Source of the DNA: Mycobacteriaceae bacterium
GTDB lineage: Bacteria; Actinomycetota; Actinomycetes; Mycobacteriales; Mycobacteriaceae
Length of the DNA: 20,963 nucleotides
Direction of reading: 5' to 3'
Assembly: GCA_013362555.1 (NCBI GenBank)
Contig: JABFVX010000472.1
Location: 1 to 20,963 of the forward strand
Position numbers and translations under genes: made by a program. Below are positions 7,030 to 15,900 of the stretch, one piece after another. The notes below the pieces were generated by a model. The model searched no databases, had not been told where the DNA came from, and saw only the letters and a list, made by a program, of their open reading frames with translations. Every line of letters begins with the position of its first letter. The stretch's first letter is position 1.

Positions 7030-8026
7030 AGGCGGTCATGATGGGCGGCTGACTGTCCGGGTAGACGTAGTCGCCGGAGGGCTTCGGCGCGAGTTCGCCG
7101 GTGGGGCCGGGGAGGGCCGGGACGTAGGTCTCGGCGATGTCGGCCTCTCGGCAGGCCACCTCGGTGAGTCCCTCGACGTTGGTCATCGCCTTGTACACAC
7201 TTGCGGCGAGGGCGCGTTCGGTAGCGGGGGGCAGCGTCTGCTGGCCCGCGGAACCGCCGCCGGTCGAGGCAGGGATCACGGCAGGGCCGGTCTTTTCGGC
7301 ATCGCTCAGGACGACGTTGAGGCGAACGATCTCGTCGCGGATCAGCGTCCGCGCCCGCTCGGAGAGCGTGACTGCCTGCTTCACTGCCGCGTCGGCGTCG
7401 AGGTCGGCCTGCTGTGATGTCAGCGCCTGGTCGTGCAGGGAGCTTCGGGCCGACGTGTATCCGGTCGCAGCCGAGCCGGACTGCGTGGTCGCATAGCTTG
7501 CGGGCATCGGCTGGGGGGGTTCCGGGGGCGGCGGGGTGGGAAGCTCGATGGTCATCTCCGGCTTGCCGAGGATGCTGACGACCTGATCGAGCACGTCCTG
7601 GGCGGATTTCAGGTACTTCTGAAATGGCGGGCTCGCTGTCTTCGGGATGTGAATCGGTGGGATCTCGATCGTTTCGCGGTGTCTGCGGAGATGATCCGGC
7701 TTCAGCAGGAAGTCGGTCAGCACCGCGCCTGCGGCTGCCGTCACGCCGCCTGCGAGCTTCGGGAGTACCCGCGGCAGGAGGCTGGGCGCCAGCGATCTCA
7801 TTGCCGCCATGCCCGCCAACCCGGCGCCGCCGCCGATAACGGCGGCGAACCCGGCCTGGGTGAGCGCCGTGGACGTGCTTTGGTGATCGCCGAACTTGGA
7901 GCCGATGAACTCGCCGGCGGCGGCGCCGAAGCCAACGCCGAGCGGCCCGACGGGAGCGACCGCCGCTCCGATGAATCCGCCTGTGATGCCACCGATTGTG
8001 GCCCAGTTCATGCCGAATGCTCCCAT
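7028..8026 (-). CDS. Unrecognised glycine-rich/helical protein encoded within the ESX locus
   Basis: I do not recognise this family. The product is 332 residues from ATG 8026 (a GTG two codons upstream at 8032 and an ATG at 8011 are alternatives). Residues 8-105 are a glycine/alanine-rich hydrophobic region with G-x3-G spacing (GGITGGFIGAAVAP, GVGFGAAAGEFIG, AVIGGGAGLAG), as in glycine-zipper or pore-like segments, without a signal peptide. A basic stretch (LRRHRE) follows, then a Pro-rich linker (TPPPPEPPQP, about 164-174), then a charged helical C-terminal domain (about 195-300). The last residues contain Y-V-Y-P-D, formally a YxxxD, which may be coincidental. Its stop codon lies in the arm of palindrome copy 2. 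It lies downstream of eccA on the same strand. It may be a secreted substrate or membrane accessory of this ESX system; that is speculation. Confidence 0.75.
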   Translation of the reverse strand: MGAFGMNWATIGGITGGFIGAAVAPVGPLGVGFGAAAGEFIGSKFGDHQSTSTALTQAGFAAVIGGGAGLAGMAAMRSLAPSLLPRVLPKLAGGVTAAAGAVLTDFLLKPDHLRRHRETIEIPPIHIPKTASPPFQKYLKSAQDVLDQVVSILGKPEMTIELPTPPPPEPPQPMPASYATTQSGSAATGYTSARSSLHDQALTSQQADLDADAAVKQAVTLSERARTLIRDEIVRLNVVLSDAEKTGPAVIPASTGGGSAGQQTLPPATERALAASVYKAMTNVEGLTEVACREADIAETYVPALPGPTGELAPKPSGDYVYPDSQPPIMTA

Positions 8027-8065
8027 GACCACCCCACTGGGTCTGGTGATGCGTGCGTGACTATG

Positions 8066-8094
8066 AATCTAGCTGTTCGCAATATATGGGGCAA
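8066..8094 (-). promoter_or_regulatory. Candidate promoter for the minus-strand gene ending at 7028
   Basis: Read on the minus strand, TTGCCC (8094-8089) and TAGATT (8071-8066) are separated by exactly 17 bases, a reasonable -35/-10 pair. A transcript would start some 30 bases before the gene. It lies in the short AT-richer gap after eccA. This is inferred from pattern only. Confidence 0.35.
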
Positions 8095-8098
8095 GAAG

Positions 8099-8116
8099 GC
8101 TCCCAGTGCTGGGGGC
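8099..8116 (-). terminator. Small hairpin after eccA, possible terminator
   Basis: On the minus strand, 14 bases past the eccA stop, GCCCCCA and TGGGAGC can form a 7-bp stem with one G-T pair and a 4-nt loop, followed by CTTCTTGCC, which is moderately T-rich. If real, it separates eccA from the downstream minus-strand gene. It is short, so confidence is low. Confidence 0.4.
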
Positions 8117-8129
8117 AATCAGTCGGTCG

Positions 8130-9953
8130 TCAGTTCAGGGTGGCCAGCACGGTTTCCAGGGCCTTGCGCATGTCGTCGGCTTCGACGCGCATCAGGGCTT
8201 CCTCGTCCAGGTCGGAGAGCGACAGCAGGTCGTCGCCTCCGCCCGCGAGGCGGAACTCGCGTTCCTCCTCGGCGGCTTCGACGATATTGCGGATGAATCG
8301 GCCGTTGCCCGCGAGGTCGATGCCGCGGCGGGGCAGCCCGGCCTGGTCGGGGCGCTCCATCTCATATAGGCGAGCGCAGGCTTTGACCAGCAGTTCGAGG
8401 GCCTGATCCGACAGTGTGGAATCGCGTTTGCCCGCGATGACTTGGCCGATCTGGCCGAGCTCGTCCGGAGTGTAGGACTCGAAGCGGATGCGTTTGGCGA
8501 AGCGGGAAGCGAGGCCGTCATTGGAGGCGAGAAACCGCTCGATCTCGCCGTCGTAGCCGGCGATGATCACCACCAGGCGGTCGCGGTCGTTCTCCATTCG
8601 GGCCAGCAGGGTGTCGACGGCTTCTTGCCCGAAGGCGTCGCCGCCGGACAAGCCCGTCTGGATCAAGGTGTAGGCCTCGTCGACGAACAGCACGCCGTCC
8701 ATGGCGCTGTCGATCAGGGCGCCGGTCTTGATCGCCGTGCTGCCGAGGTGCTGGCCGACGAAGTCGCGCCGCGTGGCCTCGACCACCTTGTCGGTTGTCA
8801 AAAGGCCCAGACCGCAGTAGATCTTGGCGACTACCCGGGCGACGGTGGTCTTACCGGTGCCGGGCGGCCCGGTGAAAGCCAGGTGTTGGCCGCGGGGTGC
8901 GCTCGCCAGGCCTTTCTCCGCTCGCACCCGAGCCAGGGCGGCAGTCGACTGCAGTTTGGCCACCTGGGTTTTCACCGCGGCCAGGCCGATCTGCTGCTCC
9001 AGCTCCGCGCGGGCTTCCTTGAGGATCAGTCGGGCCCGGTCCTCGTGCTCCTGTCGCTGGACTTTCTCAACGTCCGGTCCGGACGCGGGATCCCATGGGT
9101 CGGTGCGCTTTTCGATCTGCTCGCGGGTAGTGAGGGTGAGGCGGAACTTCGGGTCGCGCATCGCGGCGGTATTCGCCTCGAAATCCGGAGCCTCCGAATA
9201 CACCTGCTCGAACAATGCCCGTGCCTCATTCTCGCTGCCCTGCTCACGCAGACACAGTCCACGGCAATACATCGCCGCTGTGCGCGCGGACGGAATAGGG
9301 CCCGCCTCAGCCAATTCCAACCTGCGCACAGCCTCGCCGAACAGGCCGAGCTGCGCGCACGCCGAGCCGACCATGACGTTGGCGCCCGCCGCCATGTAGG
9401 CGTCGTCCCAGTTCGCCGACTGCTTGAGTACGGTCATCACGTCCGGCCAGCGTTGGGTCACGTAGTGCAGGTGCGCGCGGACGTAAGCGCAGATTCGGTC
9501 GTCGATCTCGCGTTCCAAGCCCGCCGGCTGCGACTTGCGGTGTTCAGCAAGCGAATCCAGCATCCGTTCGGCTTCGGCGTACTCGCCCTCGGTGATCAGC
9601 TGGGTTGCCTGGGCCAGCCAGACTTCGTTGTAGCTGGCGAGCGGATAGTCGATATAGGGACCGATAACGAAGCGCCCGGACAGTTCTCGCGGCCGCAGGC
9701 CCAGCCTGCGCTGCTCCCGAAACAGGGTTTGGCCGCTGGTCTTGTGCAGATTGAACAGCACGTCCCTGGTCATGTCGCCGGCTGCCGCGCGGCCGAGCCA
9801 GGCGTCGCACATCGTAGGATCCCACTCGGTGGCGCGCTGGAAGGCCTTCTTCGCGTAGTCCAAGTCGCGGGTGGACTCCTGCCCGTCGACGACGAGGCCC
9901 AAGGACAGGACGCCGGCGTCGAAAACCTGCTGTGCTTGCCGATTGCCGGACAT
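8130..9953 (-). CDS. eccA: EccA, AAA+ ATPase of the ESX system (CbbX/CfxQ type)
   Basis: The product is 607 residues from ATG 9953. The N-terminal half (about 1-280) is built of TPR-like helical pairs. A charged linker leads to an AAA+ domain with Walker A GPPGTGKT at 362-369, Walker B VLFVDEAY at 421-428, a sensor-1 strand VVIIAGY at 461-467, the LASRF arginine-finger region at 481-485, and GNGRFIRN (549-556) as sensor-2/lid. This is exactly the EccA architecture, and the length is close to mycobacterial EccA (about 570-630). EccA is cytosolic and is thought to act on PE/PPE substrates, probably releasing EspG. The gene is on the minus strand, divergent from eccD, which is unusual since eccA normally leads the operon on the same strand as eccB. 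All catalytic motifs are intact. Confidence 0.95.
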   Translation of the reverse strand: MSGNRQAQQVFDAGVLSLGLVVDGQESTRDLDYAKKAFQRATEWDPTMCDAWLGRAAAGDMTRDVLFNLHKTSGQTLFREQRRLGLRPRELSGRFVIGPYIDYPLASYNEVWLAQATQLITEGEYAEAERMLDSLAEHRKSQPAGLEREIDDRICAYVRAHLHYVTQRWPDVMTVLKQSANWDDAYMAAGANVMVGSACAQLGLFGEAVRRLELAEAGPIPSARTAAMYCRGLCLREQGSENEARALFEQVYSEAPDFEANTAAMRDPKFRLTLTTREQIEKRTDPWDPASGPDVEKVQRQEHEDRARLILKEARAELEQQIGLAAVKTQVAKLQSTAALARVRAEKGLASAPRGQHLAFTGPPGTGKTTVARVVAKIYCGLGLLTTDKVVEATRRDFVGQHLGSTAIKTGALIDSAMDGVLFVDEAYTLIQTGLSGGDAFGQEAVDTLLARMENDRDRLVVIIAGYDGEIERFLASNDGLASRFAKRIRFESYTPDELGQIGQVIAGKRDSTLSDQALELLVKACARLYEMERPDQAGLPRRGIDLAGNGRFIRNIVEAAEEEREFRLAGGGDDLLSLSDLDEEALMRVEADDMRKALETVLATLN

Positions 9954-10063
9954 TCTCGAATAGCTCCCGCTGGTCTGATCTGCTGCTTGACCCCATAGCC
10001 TACCTGCGAAACGTCGAGTACATTGCTTCCATCAGTAGCGGCACTACACGGAAATTTGAGCAC

Positions 10064-11548
10064 TTGACCGACCTTGCTGCACATGCGTTGACCGCCGCAC
10101 CCGGCGAGGCGCGAGCGGACCAACCTGAGTTGTGCCGCGTCTCGGTGCTCGGCGGCAAGACCCAAGTGGATCTAGGGCTGCCCACGACAGTGCCCATTGC
10201 CGCGTTCATCGGCGATGTCGTGGCGTTGATCGAATCGCGCAATCCCGATCCGGTGGAGTCCGAAGAGGGCGCTGTGCTGGTGGCGCAACACTGGACACTC
10301 TCGCGGCTCGGGCGCGATCCGATTTCACCGGATTCGACGCTCGTAGACGCTGAAGTGTTCGACGGCGAGCTGCTCATCTTGCGCGCGGAGACGCCGAAAG
10401 ACGCCCCGGCGTTGTTCGACGACGTTATCGACGCTGTCGCGCGATTGGCGGACAGTGCCTTCCGGGACTGGTCCGACGAGGCGGCGCGGTGGTCGGCGTT
10501 GCTGATCGCGGGCTTGGCCATTCCATTTGCCGTGGTATTGCTGTCGTTGTCGCGATGGCACGTCGCGGCAGGCGTCATCGCGGTGTCGGCAGGTTTGCTC
10601 GCCGGCGGGACCGCGGTGGTAGTCGCGCGCAACTACCGCTTGGACACTGTCGCAGCCGGACTGTCGTTGAGCGCGGTGACGCTGACCGGGCCGGGAACGG
10701 CTCTGTTCATACCTGGTGGAGTCGGGAGCGCGCACGCGTTGCTCGGCTGTGCGGTGAGCCTCGTGGTCGCCGTCGGGTTGTATCGCCTGACCGGAGCCGG
10801 GGCGACATTGGTCGCGATGATCGCCACGCTGACGGCCTTCGGCGGTATTGCTGCCGGTCTGATCTTGGCCTTCGGCTTTTCGCCGATCAAGGTGGCCGCG
10901 GGTCTGGTGGCGGCCGCCGTCACGTTCGTGACGCCCACGGCGCAGCTGGCGCGCGCCGCGGCGAAACTGCCGGTGCCTCCGGTGCCCACCGCGGGCGGCG
11001 CAATAGACCCGGCCGATCACGAGCCGCGGCCGACCATCGAGGGCATCGGGGCCATCGGCGCCACCGCGCTGCCGTCCGCGGTGGGGCTTGCCGACCGTGC
11101 CCGAGCCGCCAATCGATACCAGTCAGGCATGATTATCGGCGCCGTCGGCACGGTGGTTCCGGCGGCCTTCATCGCTGCCGACACCTTCGGGTCGCAGCGC
11201 TGGCAGGGCCTCGTGCTCGCGACGATCGTCGGGGTGGTTCTGAGCCTGCGCGGCCGGGCCTACGCCGATCTCACTCAGGCTGGAGCAATGATCTGCGGCG
11301 GCGCGGCCATCGCCGTCGCGGTGGCGGTCGGGGTCGGGCTGGGCAACGCCGATCGCCTGCTGTGGTCGGCGGGTGCGCTGTTGTTCGTGACAGCCCTGGC
11401 GTTGTTCGTCGGGGTGGCCGGGCCCGCCACCGACATCTCCCCCGTGACCCGCCGGGCGGGGGAACTGCTCGAGTACGGCTTGATCATCGCGATCATTCCG
11501 CTGGTGGTGTGGATCATGGATCTCTACTCCTACGCCCGCAACATATGA
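10064..11548 (+). CDS. eccD: EccD, polytopic ESX membrane channel component
   Basis: The start is uncertain. No ATG or GTG suits: the upstream ATG at 9932 lies inside eccA on the other strand. TTG at 10064 (GGAAA nine bases upstream) gives 494 residues. TTG at 10088 gives 486 residues starting MTAAPGEA, which resembles other EccD N-termini but has no visible ribosome binding site. After a short leader comes a ubiquitin-like domain (about 23-108, beginning ELCRVSVLGGKTQVDLGLP and ending DGELLILR). Then about eleven hydrophobic segments run from residue 143 to the end, ending WIMDLYSYARNI. This UBL-plus-many-TM layout defines EccD, which in mycobacterial structures forms a dimer per protomer and lines the membrane core. 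It overlaps mycP by four bases (ATGA), so translation is coupled. Family call firm. Confidence 0.92.
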   Translation: MTDLAAHALTAAPGEARADQPELCRVSVLGGKTQVDLGLPTTVPIAAFIGDVVALIESRNPDPVESEEGAVLVAQHWTLSRLGRDPISPDSTLVDAEVFDGELLILRAETPKDAPALFDDVIDAVARLADSAFRDWSDEAARWSALLIAGLAIPFAVVLLSLSRWHVAAGVIAVSAGLLAGGTAVVVARNYRLDTVAAGLSLSAVTLTGPGTALFIPGGVGSAHALLGCAVSLVVAVGLYRLTGAGATLVAMIATLTAFGGIAAGLILAFGFSPIKVAAGLVAAAVTFVTPTAQLARAAAKLPVPPVPTAGGAIDPADHEPRPTIEGIGAIGATALPSAVGLADRARAANRYQSGMIIGAVGTVVPAAFIAADTFGSQRWQGLVLATIVGVVLSLRGRAYADLTQAGAMICGGAAIAVAVAVGVGLGNADRLLWSAGALLFVTALALFVGVAGPATDISPVTRRAGELLEYGLIIAIIPLVVWIMDLYSYARNI

Positions 11549-12933
11549 TTCGGCCATTGCTTCGCCTCGCGGCGCTGGCCGCGACGGCCACACTCGCTGT
11601 CGGTCCGGTGTGGCAGGCCGCCGCGATTCCGCCGCCTCCAGTGGACCCGGCCTTGGCCCCGGCTCCCGGATTGCCGCCCGTACCGCCGGAAGCCACCGAA
11701 CAGAAGACCGTGTGCGACCGCGCACTCATGGCAGGTGCGCCGCCTCGCTCGGCTTCCGACGCGGCGCTCGAGCTCGGGTTGGCATCAGCCTGGCAGTTCA
11801 GCCGCGGCGGGGGACAGACGGTGGCGGTGATCGACACGGGGGTGAGCAGGCACCCGCGACTGCCCCATCTGATTCCGGGCGGGGACTACGTCTCCAACAC
11901 CGACGGGCTGGTCGATTGTGACGCGCACGGCACGTTGGTGGCCGGACTCATCGCGGGCAAGCCCAGTCCCGACGACGGGTTCTCCGGCGTCGCCCCCGAC
12001 GCCGCGATCATCGGAATCCGGCAACTGAGTTTGGCTTTCGAAGCCAAGGACTACCGTCGCCGGGAAACCCCCGGCGAAGTGTCGGTCGGCGGATTCGGCA
12101 ACGTGTGGACGCTGGCGCTGTCGGTGGTGCGCGCTGTCGAGCTGGGCGCGACGGTCATCAACATTTCCGAGGTTGCCTGTGCTCCCGCAGGAGCAGGTAT
12201 CACCGACGGCGCTCTCGGCGCCGCGGTCAAGCTCGCCCACGACCGCAATGTCGTCGTGGTGGCCGCGGCGGGCAATCTGCAGGACAGCGGGCCCTGCAAG
12301 GAACAGAACGACGGCAGCGGCTGGGGGGCGGTGAAGACTTCGGCCAGCCCGGCCTGGTTCAGTCCCTATGTGCTGTCGGTCGCTTCGACCGACCCGGACG
12401 GCGCCGCCTCGCCGTTCTCGCTGTACGGGCCCTGGGTGTCGGTGGCCGCTCCAGGCCGCAATGTGGTCTCCCTCGACAGCGCGGGACCGGGGCTGGTCAA
12501 TGTCAGGAAGGGCGACAACGATTCCCGCCATCCCATCGACGGCACGAGTTTCTCCAGCGCCTACGTAGCGGGCGCGGTGGCGTTGGTCAGGGCCCGATTT
12601 CCCACGCTGACGGCCGGTCAGGTGATCGACCGGGTCATTCGCACCGCCCACGCGCCGAGCCGCGGCCGCGATGATCGGCTGGGGGCGGGCATGATCGACC
12701 CGGTTGCGGCACTGACCGCTGAATTGCCGGACCGACCCGTGCAATTCGGGTCGGAATACGGCAAGCCGATGGCCGAGCCGCCGCAGCCGAAACGGAAAAG
12801 TCCGTGGCCCACGCGTATCGCGGTCGGCGGCACGATCGGTTGTCTGGCGGTGCTCGGCCTCGGCTATGCCCTGTCGGTTCCGTACCGGCGCGATCCGCGC
12901 CGCAAGTCGCTGACCGAGAACGTGGACTACTGA
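11545..12933 (+). CDS. mycP: MycP mycosin, membrane-anchored subtilisin-like protease
   Basis: The product is 462 residues from the ATG that overlaps the eccD stop. A signal peptide is evident (MIRPLLRLAALAATATLAVG..., cleavage likely near AAA at 25-27), followed by a Pro-rich propeptide-like stretch. The S8 catalytic triad is intact: D97 in VAVIDTGV, H129 in CDAHGTLVAG, S335 in DGTSFSSAYVAG, with oxyanion N244 in AAAGN. A single membrane helix (about 424-446) and a basic tail (YRRDPRRK) end the protein, as in mycosins. Mycosins cap the periplasmic side of the ESX complex and are needed for its stability and secretion. The frame is open far upstream inside eccD, but signal peptide and overlap fix the start at 11545. 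eccC follows after 23 bases. Confidence 0.96.
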   Translation: MIRPLLRLAALAATATLAVGPVWQAAAIPPPPVDPALAPAPGLPPVPPEATEQKTVCDRALMAGAPPRSASDAALELGLASAWQFSRGGGQTVAVIDTGVSRHPRLPHLIPGGDYVSNTDGLVDCDAHGTLVAGLIAGKPSPDDGFSGVAPDAAIIGIRQLSLAFEAKDYRRRETPGEVSVGGFGNVWTLALSVVRAVELGATVINISEVACAPAGAGITDGALGAAVKLAHDRNVVVVAAAGNLQDSGPCKEQNDGSGWGAVKTSASPAWFSPYVLSVASTDPDGAASPFSLYGPWVSVAAPGRNVVSLDSAGPGLVNVRKGDNDSRHPIDGTSFSSAYVAGAVALVRARFPTLTAGQVIDRVIRTAHAPSRGRDDRLGAGMIDPVAALTAELPDRPVQFGSEYGKPMAEPPQPKRKSPWPTRIAVGGTIGCLAVLGLGYALSVPYRRDPRRKSLTENVDY

Positions 12934-12956
12934 CCGTGGATTACTGAGGACACCCG

Positions 12957-15900
12957 ATGAGCATCGATGGATACGTGCGTCAGGCCAGAATCGCCCCGCC
13001 GCGCGCGCCCGGCGGCGAGGTGATCCTCAACCCGCCGCCGGAACTGCCGCGTCCGGTGCCGGGCAATCTGCTGATGAAACTGTTGCCGGTGGTCATGGTG
13101 GTCGCCGTCGTCGGCATGATCGCGCTGATGATCGCCACCGGCGCCCGGAATCTGCTGAGCAACCCGATCAGTTTGATGTTCCCCCTGATGATGCTCGGCT
13201 CGATGGGCGGCATGTTCATGGGCGGCGCGTTCGGCAAGGGCGCCAACAAGAGCGCGGGCGAGTTGAACGAGGACCGCAAAGACTATTTCCGCTATCTCGA
13301 CCAGCTGCGTCGCGACGTACGTAAAACCGGTGTCGCCCAACGAGATGCGCTGTTGTGGACGCACCCGGCCCCGGCGGATCTGGAGTCCCTGCTCGGAACC
13401 CGGCGTATGTGGGAGCGGCGTCCGAACGACCCCGACTTCGGACACGTGCGGATCGGCGTCGGCAGTCACCGGCTGGCGACCAAGCTGGCGCGCCCGGAGA
13501 CCGGGCCGCTGGAAGACCTGGAGCCGGTGTCGACGGTGGCGCTGCGGCGGTTCGTCCGCACGCACTCGGTGGTGCACGATCTCCCTACGGCGCTGTCGTT
13601 CCGTGCGTTTCCTGCCATCAACATCGACGGTGACCGTGCTCGCACCCGGGTCGTGATGCGGTCGATGTTGATGCAGCTGTGTGCTTTTCTCGGTCCGGAC
13701 CACATGGCGGTGGCCGTGGTGTGCGCGGAACCGGACAGCGTCGACTGGGCCTGGGCGAAATGGCTTCCCCAGATCCAGCACCCGACCGTCCGCGACGGCA
13801 TGGGCTCGGCCCGAATGATGTACGAGTCGCTGGCCGAGCTGGAACAGGTGTTGTCGGAGGAGCTGTTCGAACGGGGCAGGTTCATGCGCAACGCCCCGCC
13901 AACGGCAGGCCGCATCCACCTGGTGGTCGTCATCGACGACGGATACGTCAACGGCTCGGAGCGGATCATCAGCGAGGCCGGCCTGGACTCGGTTACGGTG
14001 CTGGATCTCTCCGCGCCGGCGAGCGGGCTCGCCGCGCGACGCGGACTGCAATTGGTCATCGTCGACGACGGCATGGTCGCCGCGAAGTCGGGGGGCGGGT
14101 TCGAGCGGTTCGCCACCGGCGACACCGTGGCGCTCGCACAAGCTGATGCCTTTTCCCGCAAGCTTGCTCGGTACCGGATCGCTACCGCGGCCCAGATCGT
14201 CAGCCTCGGCGACGACACTCGCGCGGATCCGGGGTTGATGTCATTGCTCAAGGTGTCGGACGCGGCCCAGATCGACCCCACCGTCGTATGGCGAGCGCGC
14301 ACCAGCCGGGAGCGGCTGCGGGTGCCGATCGGCGTAACCCCCGACGGCACACCGGTGGAGCTCGACATCAAGGAGTCTGCCGAGAACGGCATGGGCCCGC
14401 ACGGCTTGTGCATTGGCGCAACAGGTTCCGGCAAATCCGAGTTCCTGCGCACTCTGGTCCTGTCGATGGTGACGACACACTCGCCGGACTTGCTCAACCT
14501 CGTTTTGGTGGACTTCAAGGGCGGCGCGACCTTCCTGGGCCTCGATCCCCTGCCGCACGTCGCGGCGGTGATCACGAACCTGGAGGAAGAGCTGTCCATG
14601 GTCGACCGCATGCGGGACGCGCTTGCGGGCGAGATGAATCGAAGGCAGGAACTGCTGAGGGCAGCGGGGAATTTCGCGAACGTCACCGAGTACGAGAAGG
14701 CCCGCGCCGCGGGTGCGCCGCTCGACCCGCTGCCCGCCCTGTTCGTGGTGGTGGACGAGTTCTCCGAGCTGCTGTCCCAGAAGCCGGATTTCGCCGACCT
14801 CTTCGTGATGATCGGCAGGCTGGGCCGGTCGCTGCGAGTTCATCTGCTGCTGGCCTCGCAACGCCTGGAGGAGAATCGGCTGCGTGGGTTGGACAGCCAC
14901 CTGTCCTACCGGATCGGACTGCGAACGTTCTCCGCCGCCGAGTCGCGCCAAGTGCTCGGCATCACCGATGCGTACCATCTGCCGAGCGTGCCCGGATCGG
15001 CCTACTTGAAGAGCGACGCGGCGGACCCGATGCGGTTCAACGGGTGCTACGTCTCCGGCGCCTATGTGCCGCCGCGCACCTCGCGGCAGGCGGGCGGCGG
15101 CTTCGTCGGCGGGCAGGCGGTCGAGGTGTTCACCGCGTCGGCGGTCGAGATACGAGAACTGCCGCGGCCCGCGACGATCGAACTGCCGGACCTGGACGCC
15201 CTGGTGGCTGAGGTCGACGGCATGTCCGGCGGGGACCGGCTGGACAGGACGCTGTTGCAGGTCGTCGTCGACCGGCTCACGGGGCATGGCAGGCCCGCGC
15301 ACGAGGTGTGGCTGCCGCCGCTGGAGGAATCGCCCACGGTGGACATGCTGCTGCCGGACGAGAATTGGATGTCGCCTGCAAATCGGCACGGCCAGCTGTG
15401 GATGCCGATCGGCATCATCGACAAGCCGTACGAGCAGAAGCGGGATGTGCTGACCGTCGACCTGTCCGGCGCACTCGGCAACGTCGCGGTCGTCGGCGGG
15501 CCGCAGTCGGGCAAGTCGAACGCGCTGCGCACGATCATCATGGCCGCGGCGGCCACGCACACGCCGGAACAGGCGCAGTTCTACTGTCTCGATTTCGGCG
15601 GCGGCACGCTCTCGGCCCTGAAGGGGCTCGCGCACGTCGGATCGGTGGCGGGGCGGATGGAGAGCGACCGGGTGCGCCGCACTGTGGCGGAGGTGACGGC
15701 GCTGGTGCGCCAGCGGGAGGAGAGGTTTCTCGCGCTCGGCATCGAGAACATGCGGGATTTCCGGCGTCGCAAAGCCGAGCTCGCCGAGATGCCTCCCGGG
15801 CAACGAGCGGAGGATCTGCTGTCGGAGGACTTGTTCGGCGACGTCTTCCTGGTGATCGACGGCTGGGCCGCGTTCCGGGAGGAGTTCGAGCCGCTGGAGG

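Noticed and set aside
7024..7034. GGTTAGGC, reminiscent of half an IdeR iron box as found before ESX-3
   Set aside because: There is no symmetric other half, and it lies at the 3' end of two convergent genes. I found no iron or zinc operator elsewhere, so metal control is not supported.
10489..11544. Upstream extension of the mycP frame inside eccD, which would give an 814-residue protein
   Set aside because: The extension is Arg/Gly-rich shadow sequence, and a perfect signal peptide begins at the ATG overlapping the eccD stop.
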